A stretch of 64,000 bases of DNA from CAWHJN01 sp963829705 (GCA_963829705.1 CAWHJN010000003.1:1-64000); one strand, 5' to 3'. Shown: positions 25,675-35,770, counted from the stretch's first letter. The notes: generated from the letters alone by a model not told the origin. A program made the numbers and translations.

Positions 25675-28027
25675 ATGGACGCCGCGACGTACGCCGACGC
25701 CGCCCTTTTCGGCAAAGACCCCACGCCCCGCATCCTCGACGTGCAGTCGCTGCGCGAGGGCACCGACCCCGCGCTCGTGCGGGTGTACCGGCGCGGCGAC
25801 GACGGGCGCGTGTTCCACGAGGACGAGCGCCTGTGGCCGTTTTTCTTCCTCTCCGACGCCGAGTTGCTGCGGGGTTTTTCGCGGCAGCGCTTCCGCTTCC
25901 AGACACTCGGCGGCGAGGGGTTCTACAACCACGTCGTCGCCTTCGAGACGTGGAACGACTACTGGAACGGGCTGCGTCACGTCGAGAAAAAGCTCGACGC
26001 CCGCGACCGCCGCCCCGAAGAGGTGTACCGCATCCCCTCGCCCGCCCAGCAGTACCTCGTGCAGACGGGCCGGACGTGCTTCAAGGGCATGGATTTCGAC
26101 GATCTCCACCGCCTCCAGCTCGACATCGAGGTCGCCACCGACAGCGGCTTCCCCAACGCCAGCCGCCCCGGCGACGCCGTCATCATCGTCGCCCTCTCCG
26201 ACAACCGAGGGCTTCCAGAAGCTGCTGCACGGGCTGGATTTCGACGAAGCCGGTCTGCTGCGGGAGACGATCCGGGTGATTCAGGAGCGCGACCCCGACG
26301 TGATCGAAGGCCACAACGTGATGGCGTTCGACCTCGCCTACCTCGAAACGCGCTGCGCCCGCCACGGCATCCCGTTCGCGCTGGGCCGCGACGGATCGGC
26401 ACCGCGCTCCTTCCCGTCGTCGATGCGCTTTGCCGAGCGCTCCATCGAATACCCTGCCTTCGAGATCGCCGGGCGGCACGTCGTGGACACGCTGTTCCAG
26501 GTGATGAGCTACGACGTGTTCAAGCGCGACCTGCCAGGCTACGGACTGAAGGTGGTGGCGAAATACTTCGGCTTCGCGCCCGAGGGCCGCACGTACGTCG
26601 AAGGCGGCGACATCGGGCGCGTGTGGCGCGAGGACCCGCAGAAACTGCTCGCCTACGCGCTGGACGACGTGATCGAAACCGAGCGCCTCGCCCGCCACCT
26701 CTCCGGCTCGACGTTCTACCTGACCCAGATGCTGCCGATGCCCTACGGGCAGGTGGCGCGCACCGGCCCCGCCGCCAAGATCGAGGCGCTCTTCACGCGC
26801 GAGTACCTGCGGCGACGCGCGTCCTTCCCGAAGGCCGAGTGGGGCAGCCAGGCCGTCGGCGGCTACACCGATGTGTTCGTCACGGGTGCCATCGGCCCCA
26901 TCGTCTACGCCGACGTCGAGAGCCTGTACCCGTCTATCATGCTGCACTACGACGTGAAGCCGAAGGGCGACACGCTCGACCTCTTCCCCTCGCTGCTGCG
27001 CCGCCTCACCAGCCTGCGCTTCGAGGCCAAAGCCGCGATGAAGGCCACCGACGATGCCGACGAACGCTCCTCGCTCGACGCCCGGCAGTCGTCGTACAAG
27101 ATCCTCGTCAATTCATTTTACGGCCAACTCGGCTTTGGCCTGGCCGCCTTCAACGACTTCGCTGAGGCCGACCGCGTGGCCTCCATCGGGCAGGACATCG
27201 TGCGGCAGATGATGCGGGTGATCGAGCGCGAGGGCGGCGTGGTCGTGGAGGTCGATACCGACGGCGTGCTGTTTGTGCCGCCGCCCGGCGTGGAGGGCGA
27301 GGAGGCCGAGCGCGCCTTCGTCGCCGCGCTCTCCGACGAGATGCCCGACGGCATCCGCATCGGCTTCGACGGACGGTACACGCGGATGCTGTCGTACAAA
27401 AAGAAAAACTACGCCCTTGTCGATTACGACGGCCACATCAAGTTCAAAGGCTCGTCACTCGTGTCACGCTCCATCGAAAAGTTCGGGCGGCAGTACGTGC
27501 GCGAGGCCGTGAAGCTGCTGCTCGACGAAAACGTGCAAGGGCTACACGACCTCTACCTCAAGACCCGCGACCACATTCTGGCGCACGACTGGAAAGGGGC
27601 CGACTCGTTCTCGCGCACGGAGACGCTGAAGGATTCTGTCGTGCAGTACCAGCAGGACGTGGAAGAAGGCAAGCGCACCCGAGCCGCCGCCTACGAACTC
27701 GCCCTCCTGCACGCCCAGCAAACCGGCCTTCCGCCCCGCGTCGGCGACCGCGTCACGTACTACGTCACCGGCACGACGGCCAGCGTAACGACCTACGATA
27801 ACAGCCGCCTCGCCGCCGAGTGGGACCCGGCCAGCCCGGACGAAAACACCGCTTACTACCTCAAACGGCTGGATGAATTCAGCCGCAAGTTCGAGCCGTT
27901 TTTTTCCGACACCGACTTCCGGCTGGTGTTCTCGCCCGAAGACCTGTTCGGTTTTTCTGCGAAAGGCATCAGACTGGTCGTCCAGAAACGCGCACCTGAT
28001 GCTAGCGAGGACGTGGTACCATTCTGA
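25675..28027 (+). pseudogene. polB: Family B DNA polymerase, single-base frameshift
   Basis: The N-terminal part (start MDAATYADAALFGKDPTPRI at 25675) reads in one frame through the Exo I motif QLDIEVATDSGF and ends at VIIVALSDNRG; the rest continues one frame over from FQKLLHGLDFDEAGLLRETI. Removing one G of the GGG run at 26209-26211 joins them as ...SDNRGFQKLL. Downstream motifs are complete: Exo II GHNVMAFDLAYLE, Exo III YALDDVIET, polymerase A DVESLYPSIM, B KILVNSFYGQLGF and C EVDTDGVLF. The repaired protein would be about 784 residues, a bacterial Pol II-like proofreading polymerase used in damage tolerance or repair. The frameshift is either a true mutation or a sequencing error. Confidence 0.9.
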
Positions 28028-28296
28028 GGTTCGATTCGTCAATGCTCCTTTGCTAAAGGGGGAGACGGTATCTCAAGGACGCCACGACCTTTACCCCTCT
28101 CATCAGCGGTTTCCTCCCCCATCGCGCCTTCCGACGTGCGACCGCCTGGCTGACGGGTGGAAAGCGCGCTCGTGGATTCCTGGCGACGAATGCCCGCGCT
28201 GCTGCCCGGACGGGATCGGCGGGGTCGCGCGCGGCGTGTTACTTCTGATGCACCGCGCGGCGCTGCGTCTTTCCTTCTCGCATCCCATCTCTCTTT

Positions 28297-29895
28297 ATGG
28301 CCCGCACCGACCTCGACGAACTTCAGAAGCACCTCAACGTCCGCCCGCTCACGTCCGACGATTACCCCCAGCTCGTGGTGTTGCAGGAGGTGGGCTTTCC
28401 CGGCATGCAGCCGTGGTCGCAGGCGCAGTTCGAGAACCACCTGCACCTGTTTCCTGAAGGCCAGATCGGCGTCGAGTACGAAGGCCGCCTCATCGGCTCG
28501 TCGTCGTCGCTCGTCATCGACTTCGACGAGTATGGCGATGCGCACACCTGGGCAGACATCACGCAGCGCGGCACCATCGACAACCACGACCCCGAGGGCG
28601 ACACGCTCTACGGCATCGAGGTGGTCGTGGACCCGGCCTACCGCGGGATGCGGATCGGGCGGCGCATCTACAACGAGCGCAAGGCGCTGGTGCGGCGGCT
28701 CAACCTGCGGCGCATGATGATCGGCGGGCGCTTGCCGGGCTACCACAAGGTGGCCGACGCGATGGAGCCGCAGGCGTACGTCGAGCGCGTGCTGGCCTCT
28801 GAATTCAACGAGCCCGTGCTCACGTTCCAGCTTGCCAACGGCTTCGCCATCAAGCGCATCGTGCGCGACTACCTGCCGGGCGACGAGGAGAGCATGGGCT
28901 ATGCGGTGCTGATGGAGTGGGCCAACCTCCATTACAGCCCCAACATGAACGAGCGCACGCGCAGCACCTTCCCCGTGCGCGTCTGCGCGGTGCAGTACCC
29001 CATGCGCGCCATCGCGTCGTTCGACGATTTCGCGCAGCAGTGTACGTTTTTCGTCGATGCCGCCGCGGGCTACCGCGCCGACTTCGTGCTCTTCCCGGAG
29101 ATCTTCACGCTGCAACTGCTCTCGTTTCTGCCGCCGCAGAAGCCGGGGCAGGCGGTGCGGCAGGTGGCCGAACTCACCGGCCAGTACATCCAGCTTTTCC
29201 AGCAACTCGCGCTCAAGTACAACACCAACATCATCGGTGGCAGCACTTATACCGAGGAGGAAGGCGGGCTCTACAACGAGGCGTTCTTATTCCGCCGCGA
29301 CGGCACCATCGACCGGCAGCAGAAGCTGCACATCACGCCCAACGAGCAGCGCTGGTGGGGCGTGAGGCCGGGCCACGGCATCCGCGTGTTCGACACCGAC
29401 CGGGGCCGCATCGCCATCGCCATCTGCTACGACGTGGAGTTTCCCGAACTGGCGCGGATCGCGACGGCGAAGGGCGCGCAGCTGCTCTTCGTGCCGTTCT
29501 GCACCGACAACCGGCAGGGCTACCTGCGCGTGCGGCTCTGCGCGCAGGCGCGGGCCATTGAGAACCAGATCTTTGTGGTCACGGCGGGCTGTACGGGCCT
29601 GATTCCGTCAGTGGAGAACATGGACGTGAACTACGCGCAGAGCGCGGTCTTCACGCCGTCGGATTTCCCATTCGCGCGCGACGGCGTGGCGGCCGAGTGC
29701 GAGGCCAACATCGAGGCACTCGTCGTGGCCGACCTCGACCTCGAACTGCTGCGCCAGAACCGCGCCACGGGCACCGTCCGCCCCTGGCGCGACCGCCGCC
29801 TCGACCTCTACGACGTCGTCGAGCACACCACCGACTCTGACCATCCGGTGTCGAGCGATCTGCCCGCACAGACCGAGCACGTCGAGACAGGCTGA
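28297..29895 (+). CDS. Fusion of GNAT acetyltransferase and carbon-nitrogen hydrolase
   Basis: 532 residues with two domains. Residues about 10-215 are a GNAT acetyltransferase (GIEVVVDPAYRGMRIGRRIY is the acetyl-CoA loop). Residues about 225-500 are a nitrilase-superfamily hydrolase with the Glu-Lys-Cys triad: Glu in DFVLFPEIFT, Lys in QQKLHITPNE and Cys in AIAICYDVEFPELARI. This fusion is known in several bacterial phyla and is annotated as a bifunctional GNAT / amidohydrolase. The native substrate is not known; an acylated amide is a reasonable guess. No partner genes. A terminator shared with the convergent small gene lies 31 nt after the stop. Confidence 0.9.
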   Translation: MARTDLDELQKHLNVRPLTSDDYPQLVVLQEVGFPGMQPWSQAQFENHLHLFPEGQIGVEYEGRLIGSSSSLVIDFDEYGDAHTWADITQRGTIDNHDPEGDTLYGIEVVVDPAYRGMRIGRRIYNERKALVRRLNLRRMMIGGRLPGYHKVADAMEPQAYVERVLASEFNEPVLTFQLANGFAIKRIVRDYLPGDEESMGYAVLMEWANLHYSPNMNERTRSTFPVRVCAVQYPMRAIASFDDFAQQCTFFVDAAAGYRADFVLFPEIFTLQLLSFLPPQKPGQAVRQVAELTGQYIQLFQQLALKYNTNIIGGSTYTEEEGGLYNEAFLFRRDGTIDRQQKLHITPNEQRWWGVRPGHGIRVFDTDRGRIAIAICYDVEFPELARIATAKGAQLLFVPFCTDNRQGYLRVRLCAQARAIENQIFVVTAGCTGLIPSVENMDVNYAQSAVFTPSDFPFARDGVAAECEANIEALVVADLDLELLRQNRATGTVRPWRDRRLDLYDVVEHTTDSDHPVSSDLPAQTEHVETG

Positions 29896-29926
29896 CCTCG
29901 CCAGGCCAGAAAGGTAGGCACCGAAA

Positions 29927-29960
29927 AAAGGGCAGGCCTCTTCGGAGACCTGCCCTTTCT
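29927..29960. terminator. Bidirectional terminator with UUCG loop
   Basis: AAAGGGCAGG (29927-29936) pairs with CCTGCCCTTT (29949-29958); after one C/A mismatch an inner CTC/GAG closes a TTCG tetraloop. A-rich sequence on the left and T-rich on the right let it work for both convergent genes. Confidence 0.8.
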
Positions 29961-29994
29961 GCTGTTGGCAACCGTGTGCGTTAAGCGTCGGCGT

Positions 29995-30309
29995 TTAGCG
30001 CTTTTTGCCGCCTTTGTCCTGCGCTTTCGTGACGAAGACGTGGTACTGGTCCGTCTCGTCGCGCACCATGCTGGAGACCACCTTGACGCGGCCTGGCATG
30101 TGTTTGGAGACGTACTGGCGCAGCCCCTGCACTTCGCGCTTGTGAAGGTTGAGCTTCACGACCTGGTTGTCGTCGAGATTGTCGAGGGCTTCGCGGACGG
30201 GCTCCCAGCGTGAGGTGCGCCCGCCGCGCCCGCGACGAGAGGAAGAAAGTACCTGCTGCATCTCGTCTCTGGAAACGACGTCGATCTGAACATCCTGCTT
30301 TTTCGCCAT
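29995..30309 (-). CDS. Small basic hypothetical protein, 104 residues
   Basis: Not recognised. The protein begins MAKKQDVQIDVVSRDEMQQV and has an Arg/Gly stretch (SSSRRGRGGRTSRWEPV) followed by a helix/strand segment (EALDNLDDNQVVKLNLHKRE, QYVSKHMPGRVKVVSSM) and a basic tail (KAQDKGGKKR). The many positive charges suggest nucleic-acid binding, but no named domain can be assigned. It is monocistronic, bounded by a terminator at its 3' end and a long spacer upstream with a TATAAT-like hexamer. Confidence 0.6.
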   Translation of the reverse strand: MAKKQDVQIDVVSRDEMQQVLSSSRRGRGGRTSRWEPVREALDNLDDNQVVKLNLHKREVQGLRQYVSKHMPGRVKVVSSMVRDETDQYHVFVTKAQDKGGKKR

Positions 30310-30681
30310 GACTGTAAGGGTGTATTGGAGTGAGCTAACCCCACATTATACAATGAAACGCACCTTCACCTACTACACGCGGATAGCCAGTCGAACCGAA
30401 AGACCTACGTTTTCACCTTTCTATTAAAACGTGCCCGGCATCATGCCATCGGCGCGTGTCCATCCACACGCGATTTCTCCCTTTCTCGCTGGAGACGTGC
30501 TAAGGTCACTTTGGTCGTAGAAGATGCGTTGTTCCCATGCTTCGGAAATGCAGGACGCATTGGGACTGCATATGATGGAATACCGGAACCAAACCGATGC
30601 ACCTCCTCCGGCTATCGGAGTGCGTGAACGAATGCGCGCATCGTTCGATGCACCCGCGTGTATCGCGCAGATGCGTTTCTC
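30310..30681. other. 372-bp spacer upstream of the small basic gene
   Basis: No convincing gene or RNA. A minus-strand TATAAT (30345-30350) lies about 36 nt before the 29995-30309 gene and may be its promoter. A short 73-codon plus-strand reading frame at 30524 looks spurious. The region is noticeably richer in A/T than its flanks. A small CTCCG/CGGAG hairpin lies near 30606. Confidence 0.4.
30345..30350 (-). promoter_or_regulatory. TATAAT-like element before the small basic gene
   Basis: Minus-strand TATAAT followed by GTGGGG, 36-41 nt from the start at 30309. No good -35 hexamer is seen at the usual spacing. Confidence 0.3.
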
Positions 30682-31692
30682 TCAGCGTACTCGGCGAAAC
30701 ACACGCGACCCACGCACCCGGCGCGCGACATCGTCCCACGAGTAGTACACCAGCCACGCCCTTCCGATGAGGTGGTCGGCGGGGACGAAGCCCCAGGTGC
30801 GGCTGTCCTCCGAGTTGTCGCGGTTGTCGCCCAGCGTGAAGAAGTAATCCTGCCCCACGACGATGTAGGTGGCGGGCCGCCCATCGACAGTAAACGCGCC
30901 CGCCTGCTCCACCACCCGGCGGCGTTCGTAGCGACGCAGCAGGTCGCGGTAGAGCGGCCACGTCTGCGTGTCGAGGGCGAGGGTGTCGCCCCGGCGAGGC
31001 ACGCGCAGCGGGCCAAAGTCGTCGCGGGTGTACTGCGTGGTGCCGGGAAACAGCAGCGGGCGCAGCGCGGCACGCGGCTGCACATAGCGCGCCACCGATG
31101 CCACACCCGGCCACGCCCGTACACTGTCGGCGAGCGCAGCGGGCGCGTCGAACAGAAAGGCGCCGCGCCGGATACCGAGGGGTTTGAGGTTCAACTTCTC
31201 CAGCGCCGCCCTCGGCACGGGCTGCGATGGACGCAACCGAGCCATCCACCGCTGCTGCGCGCGAGGCGGCAGCGCCACCGGCACGCTGTTGACGACGAGC
31301 GTTTTCCGCACCAGCGCCACGGTGTCACCGGGCAATCCCACCAGGCGTTTGACGTAGGGCTGCCGCCGGTCCACCGGCGCGGCACCGAGGGGGTAGTTGA
31401 ACACGGCCACGTCGCCCCGGCGCGGCGGGCGCAGGCCCGGCAGGCGCACGTAGGGCAGTTCCACGCGGTGCCAGTACACATCCGTCAGCGGCACGCCCAC
31501 GGTGATGGGCAGCCGCGCACCGTACTCGTACTTGGTCACCAGCACGTAATCGCCCGCGAGCAGCGTCCGCGCCATCGAGGCCGTCGGGATGCGGAACGGC
31601 TCGGCGATGCAGCCACGGAAAAAGACCGCTGCCGCGAACGCCCCCAGGAGGATGCGCGCGGCGCGCCCGAACGCCCGGCGGCGCGCGGGCAT
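30682..31692 (-). CDS. lepB: Signal peptidase I, second tandem copy
   Basis: 336 residues from the ATG at 31692. One N-terminal membrane helix (ILLGAFAAAVFF) is followed by the catalytic Ser in FRIPTASMARTLLAGD (Ser39) and the catalytic Lys in YVKRLVGLPGDTV; the family box GDNRDNSEDSRTWGFVP is near the C-terminus. It cleaves signal peptides from exported proteins at the outer face of the inner membrane. Between the Lys motif and the GDNRD box there is a long insert (about 130 residues), longer than in E. coli LepB. The start shares a base with the stop of the other signal peptidase (TGATG). Two different LepB copies in one operon may share substrates. Confidence 0.9.
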   Translation of the reverse strand: MPARRRAFGRAARILLGAFAAAVFFRGCIAEPFRIPTASMARTLLAGDYVLVTKYEYGARLPITVGVPLTDVYWHRVELPYVRLPGLRPPRRGDVAVFNYPLGAAPVDRRQPYVKRLVGLPGDTVALVRKTLVVNSVPVALPPRAQQRWMARLRPSQPVPRAALEKLNLKPLGIRRGAFLFDAPAALADSVRAWPGVASVARYVQPRAALRPLLFPGTTQYTRDDFGPLRVPRRGDTLALDTQTWPLYRDLLRRYERRRVVEQAGAFTVDGRPATYIVVGQDYFFTLGDNRDNSEDSRTWGFVPADHLIGRAWLVYYSWDDVARRVRGSRVFRRVR

Positions 31693-32840
31693 CAGTGCTG
31701 CCGGATGGGCTTCAGGATGCGCTCGAATCGGATCCACGGAAAGCCATCTTTGCCGTCCCACGAGAAGTACGTCATCACGGCTTTGCCGATGATGTGGTTT
31801 TTAGGCACGGGCCCCCAGAAGCGCGAGTCGAGCGAATCGTCGCGGTTGTCGCCCATGCCGAAAAAGTAGTCCTGCGAAAACGTGTAGGTCGTCGCGGGCT
31901 GCCCGTCGATGCGGTAGGTGCCGTCGGGTGCCTTCGAGGCGGTGTGGTCCTCGTGGCGGTTGATGATGTCGGAGAGGTACGGCCAGTTCTGCTCGGTGAA
32001 GGTGAACGTCTGCCCCTCGGCAGGCAGTTCGATGGGGCCGTAGTTGGAGGTCGTGTAGCCTTGCCCGCGCGGCCACTTGTTGTCCACGTAGCCGGGCTCG
32101 CCGGCAGCAGGCTCGCTCGTGCGCTGGACGCGCTCGACGTACGGCAGCGCGGCGATGGCGTCCGCGACGGGTTTGGTGGCCACCACCACGACGTAGGCCG
32201 GATCGCTCTGGGCGTAGACTTCCTTCGCTCCCATCTCCTTCAGGTGCGTCGCAGACAGCGGCGTGCGCGGGTCGTTCTTGATGACGAAGTAGGCGTGCTG
32301 GTAGCCCTCGGCATCGGGCAGCGGCTGGCCGTCGATGTAGACGACGCCGTCGCGGATCTCGTAGGTGTCGCCCGGCATCCCGATGACGCGCTTGATGTAA
32401 TGCTCCCGCCGGTCGATGGGCAGCGCGGGATCATCGCCGGGCCAGTTGAAGACGAAGGCGTCCTTGCGTTCGACCTCCGAGAAGCCCGGCAGGCGCGTAT
32501 GCGGCAGTTCGAGGCCGGGTACGTAGATCTTGGTAAACGGGATGCCGAGCGACAGCGGCGTGCGGGTGCCGTAGTGCAGCTTTGAGACGAACAGGAAGTC
32601 ACCGACGAGCAGGTTGTCTTCCATCGAGCCCGTCGGGATGCGAAACTGGTCGACGAAGAGCGTCCGCACGAACAGCATCACGACGACGGCGAACACGAGC
32701 GCGTCCACCCACTCGCGGATGGGGCCCTTGCGCTTTTTGGGCGTGCCCTTGCGGTCGGTTTCTACGGGTGCCTCGGCGGCGCTGCGGGCGTCGGCGCGGC
32801 GCTTGCGGCGCTCGGCGCGGGAGTCGGTTGCGGTGGCCAA
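31692..32840 (-). CDS. lepB: Signal peptidase I, first tandem copy
   Basis: About 382 residues. A basic cytoplasmic leader (RKGTPKKRKGPIREWVDAL) precedes one membrane helix (LVFAVVVMLFVRTLFV), then the catalytic Ser in FRIPTGSMEDNLLVGD and Lys in EHYIKRVIGMPGDTYE, and the box MGDNRDDSLDSRFWGPVPKN. As in the other copy there is a long insert (over 150 residues) before the last box. No ATG begins the frame except at 32957, inside the upstream gene; a TTG at 32840 (LATATDSRAERRKRR) gives a conventional leader, so it is preferred but not certain. It sits between a secreted protein gene and the second lepB. Confidence 0.9.
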   Translation of the reverse strand: MATATDSRAERRKRRADARSAAEAPVETDRKGTPKKRKGPIREWVDALVFAVVVMLFVRTLFVDQFRIPTGSMEDNLLVGDFLFVSKLHYGTRTPLSLGIPFTKIYVPGLELPHTRLPGFSEVERKDAFVFNWPGDDPALPIDRREHYIKRVIGMPGDTYEIRDGVVYIDGQPLPDAEGYQHAYFVIKNDPRTPLSATHLKEMGAKEVYAQSDPAYVVVVATKPVADAIAALPYVERVQRTSEPAAGEPGYVDNKWPRGQGYTTSNYGPIELPAEGQTFTFTEQNWPYLSDIINRHEDHTASKAPDGTYRIDGQPATTYTFSQDYFFGMGDNRDDSLDSRFWGPVPKNHIIGKAVMTYFSWDGKDGFPWIRFERILKPIRQH

Positions 32841-32898
32841 CGGAAAACGGGGTTGCGGAAAAGGAACGAGGCGGCGCGGACAGAAACGCCGCAACCCC

Positions 32899-33708
32899 TC
32901 AGTGTAGCGCCTTGACGAACGGACGACCCATACGCAGCGTGGGACGGCGCGTTGCACGCATCACGAAGCGGAAGCCGTCGAAGCCGACGAGAAACCACCG
33001 CCGCCCTTCGGGTTCGTAAAAGTAATCGGCGAAGGGCACGCGCGGCGCGTCGGCGCGGGCGAGGGGTTCGAAGATGGCATCGCGCAGGTCCGTCAGGCGC
33101 TCGCGCAGCCGCCGGTCGCTGGCCAGCACCAACCCGCGGTCGAGCGGTCCGCTGACGTCGGAGGCGACGACGGGGATCGTATCGTTGACGATGAACCAGT
33201 ACTCGAACTGCGCCGCGTTGCCGAGTGTGAGCGTGGTGTCCTGCCCGATTTCGACGACGGTGTTGGTGGGGCTGCCGTACTCGGCTTCGAGGGCTGCGCG
33301 CAGCCGCCACGTGAGCGTCGTGTCGAGCGCGGTGACGTGGTTGCTGCCCAGGTACGCCCACTCGGTATCGCCGAAGAGGCGCTCGAAAAAGCCCTGCTGC
33401 AGCTTGTGAATCACCTGCACCGATTTCACTTCGAGCGGCACGCGCACCGGTGCGGGCGGCAGCACCTCGACGGTCTCTATCTCAGCCCGCGCGTGCGGCA
33501 GCGCATCGATGCGGGCGAGGAGGGTGCTGTCGGCCCACGGGTGGGGCTGCCAGGGCCGCGCTGCCGGGCGCTCGCCGTGCTCGGCGATGATCTCGCGCGC
33601 CCGCGCCAGAAAGCGCTCCTCGCGCAGAAACGGCACCACGTCCTGCGCCGCAGCAGGCATCACGAACAGCACCATCAACGAGGCGACAACCCAGAAACGC
33701 ATCTCCAT
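32899..33708 (-). CDS. Secreted hypothetical protein upstream of the signal peptidases
   Basis: 269 residues with a signal peptide (MEMRFWVVASLMVLFVMPAA, cleavage after AAQ). The mature protein is not recognised; it has a mixed alpha/beta pattern (VPLEVKSVQVIHKLQQGFFE, DTTLTWRLRAALEAEYGSPT, YWFIVNDTIPVVASDVSGPL, RWFLVGFDGFRFVMRATRRP). No lipobox. It lies 58 nt upstream of the first lepB with the same orientation, so it may be co-expressed and exported by the products. A start at 33702 is equally possible. Confidence 0.7.
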   Translation of the reverse strand: MEMRFWVVASLMVLFVMPAAAQDVVPFLREERFLARAREIIAEHGERPAARPWQPHPWADSTLLARIDALPHARAEIETVEVLPPAPVRVPLEVKSVQVIHKLQQGFFERLFGDTEWAYLGSNHVTALDTTLTWRLRAALEAEYGSPTNTVVEIGQDTTLTLGNAAQFEYWFIVNDTIPVVASDVSGPLDRGLVLASDRRLRERLTDLRDAIFEPLARADAPRVPFADYFYEPEGRRWFLVGFDGFRFVMRATRRPTLRMGRPFVKALH

Positions 33709-33828
33709 TCTCAATTCGCCAGTGTCCAGTTCGTCAATGTCTAATGAGAGAGGCAAACGGGGGGATTCCTGCAAACCGCCCTTTCCCTCAACAAGCGACT
33801 ATTGACGAACGGACTTCCTAGCCATTCA

Positions 33829-35634
33829 TCAGTCATCCATCGACAGGACGGCGAGGAACGCCTCCTGTGGCACCTCTACGCGCCCCACCTGCTTCATGCG
33901 CTTCTTGCCTTCTTTCTGCTTTTCGAGCAGCTTGCGCTTGCGGCTGATATCGCCGCCGTAGCACTTGGCCGTCACGTCCTTCCGCATCGCTTTCACGGTT
34001 TCGCGGGCGATGACGCGCGAGCCGATGGACGCCTGCAACGCCACCTCGAACATCTGCCGGGGGATGAGTTCTCGCAGCTTTTTGGTGAGCTTGCGGCCCA
34101 TGTCGTACGCTTTGTCGCGGTGCACGATGGTCGAAAGCGCATCGACGGAGTCGCCGTTGATGAGCACGTCGAGCTTGACGAGATGGGAGGCGCGGTAGTC
34201 GAGGTGCTCGTAGTCGAACGAGGCGTAGCCCCGGCTGACGCTCTTGAGGCGGTCGTAGAAGTCGAAGACGATCTCGGCGAGGGGCAGTTCGTATTGCAGC
34301 GACACGCGCTCGGGGTCGAGGTACTGCGTGTTGATGTAGATGCCGCGCCGGTCCTGGCACAGCTGCATCAGGTTGCCGATGTACTCGCTCGGCGTGATCA
34401 TGTCGGCTTTGACGTACGGCTCGCGGATCTCGTCGAGCTTGCCCGGCTCGGGCATCTCGGACGGGTTCTCGATGACGCGCTCGGCCCCCTTGTCCGTCGT
34501 GATCTCGTACTTGACGTTGGGGACGGTCGTGATGATGTCGAGCCCGAACTCCCGATCCAGCCGCTCCTGCACGATTTCCATGTGCAACAGCCCGAGAAAG
34601 CCCACGCGGAAGCCGAAGCCGAGGGCCATGCTCGTCTCCGGTTCGTAGGTCAGCGCGGCGTCGTTGAGGCGGAGCTTGTCGAGCGAGGCGCGCAGGTCCT
34701 CGAAGGCCTCGGGGTTGGTCGGGTAGACGCCCGAGAACACCATCGGCTTGGCGTCCTGGAAGCCGGTGATGGACGTCGCAGCCGGGTTGCGGGCGTGCGT
34801 GATGGTGTCGCCCACGCGCGTGTCGCGCACGTCCTTGACGGAGCCGATGATGTAGCCGACCTCGCCCGCCGACAGCACATCCACGGGTTCCATGCCCAGC
34901 TTGAGCAGCCCGATTTCCTCGGCGTCGTATTCCTTGCCATTCGACATGAAGCGCATCTTCTCGCCCTTCTTGAGCACGCCGTCGAAGATGCGCGCGTACG
35001 CGATGGCACCGCGGTAGGTGTTGAAGACGGAGTCGAAGATGAGCGCTTTCAGCGGCGCGTCCACGGTGCCCTTCGGCGGCGGGATGCGGCGCACGATCTC
35101 TTCGAGGAGCGCAGGCACGCCCTCGCCCGTCTTGCCCGAGATCCGCAGCACGCTGCCCGCCTCGTCGCCGATGAGGTCTTCGATGGTGTGCGCGACGACG
35201 TCGGGCCGCGCGCCGGGCAGATCCACCTTGTTCAGAACGGGGATGATCTCGAGGTTCTGGTCGAGGGCGAGGTAGAGGTTCGAGATCGTCTGCGCCTCGA
35301 TGCCCTGCGCCGCATCGACGACGAGGATCGCGCCCTCGCACGCCTTCAGCGCCCGCGACACCTCGTAGGTGAAGTCCACGTGGCCGGGCGTGTCGATGAG
35401 GTTGAGCGTGTACACCTGCCCGTCGTCGGCGGTGTAGCCCATGCGGATGGCGTGGCTCTTGATGGTGATGCCGCGCTCACGCTCGAGATCCATCGAGTCG
35501 AGCACCTGGGCCTGCATGTCGCGCTGCGAGACCGTCCCCGTGGTTTCCAGCAGCCGATCCGCCAGCGTGCTCTTGCCGTGGTCGATGTGGGCGATGATGC
35601 AGAAGTTGCGTATTCTCTGCTGTTCAGGGCGCAT
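33829..35634 (-). CDS. lepA: Elongation factor 4 (LepA)
   Basis: 601 residues, the family's normal length. The start at 35634 gives MRPEQQRIRNFCIIAHIDHG, the N-terminal GTPase opening, with G1 AHIDHGKST, G3 DTPGHVDFTYEV and G4 NKVDLPGA, followed by EF-G-like domains and the LepA-specific C-terminal domain (ETVKAMRKDVTAKCYGGDIS, RKRKLLEKQKEGKKRMKQVG). EF4 back-translocates or remodels stalled ribosomes. In many bacteria lepA precedes lepB; here the signal peptidases lie on the same strand with one secreted-protein gene between. Complete. Confidence 0.97.
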   Translation of the reverse strand: MRPEQQRIRNFCIIAHIDHGKSTLADRLLETTGTVSQRDMQAQVLDSMDLERERGITIKSHAIRMGYTADDGQVYTLNLIDTPGHVDFTYEVSRALKACEGAILVVDAAQGIEAQTISNLYLALDQNLEIIPVLNKVDLPGARPDVVAHTIEDLIGDEAGSVLRISGKTGEGVPALLEEIVRRIPPPKGTVDAPLKALIFDSVFNTYRGAIAYARIFDGVLKKGEKMRFMSNGKEYDAEEIGLLKLGMEPVDVLSAGEVGYIIGSVKDVRDTRVGDTITHARNPAATSITGFQDAKPMVFSGVYPTNPEAFEDLRASLDKLRLNDAALTYEPETSMALGFGFRVGFLGLLHMEIVQERLDREFGLDIITTVPNVKYEITTDKGAERVIENPSEMPEPGKLDEIREPYVKADMITPSEYIGNLMQLCQDRRGIYINTQYLDPERVSLQYELPLAEIVFDFYDRLKSVSRGYASFDYEHLDYRASHLVKLDVLINGDSVDALSTIVHRDKAYDMGRKLTKKLRELIPRQMFEVALQASIGSRVIARETVKAMRKDVTAKCYGGDISRKRKLLEKQKEGKKRMKQVGRVEVPQEAFLAVLSMDD

Positions 35635-35770
35635 GTACGGACCAGGCCGGAGGGCGAAAAGGGTGGGAGTGGCAGCGGGGAACGTGCCGCCGCCAGAATG
35701 TTTGCGCTCCGGGGGGTGTTCCGGCTGCACGGGAAGCGCACGACCGCATTGGGCACCTCCGTTTGATAGC

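Noticed and set aside
30524..30745. 73-codon plus-strand frame in the spacer upstream of the small basic gene
   Set aside because: No start signal, no domain, unlike codon use of neighbours, and it runs into the lepB 3' end.
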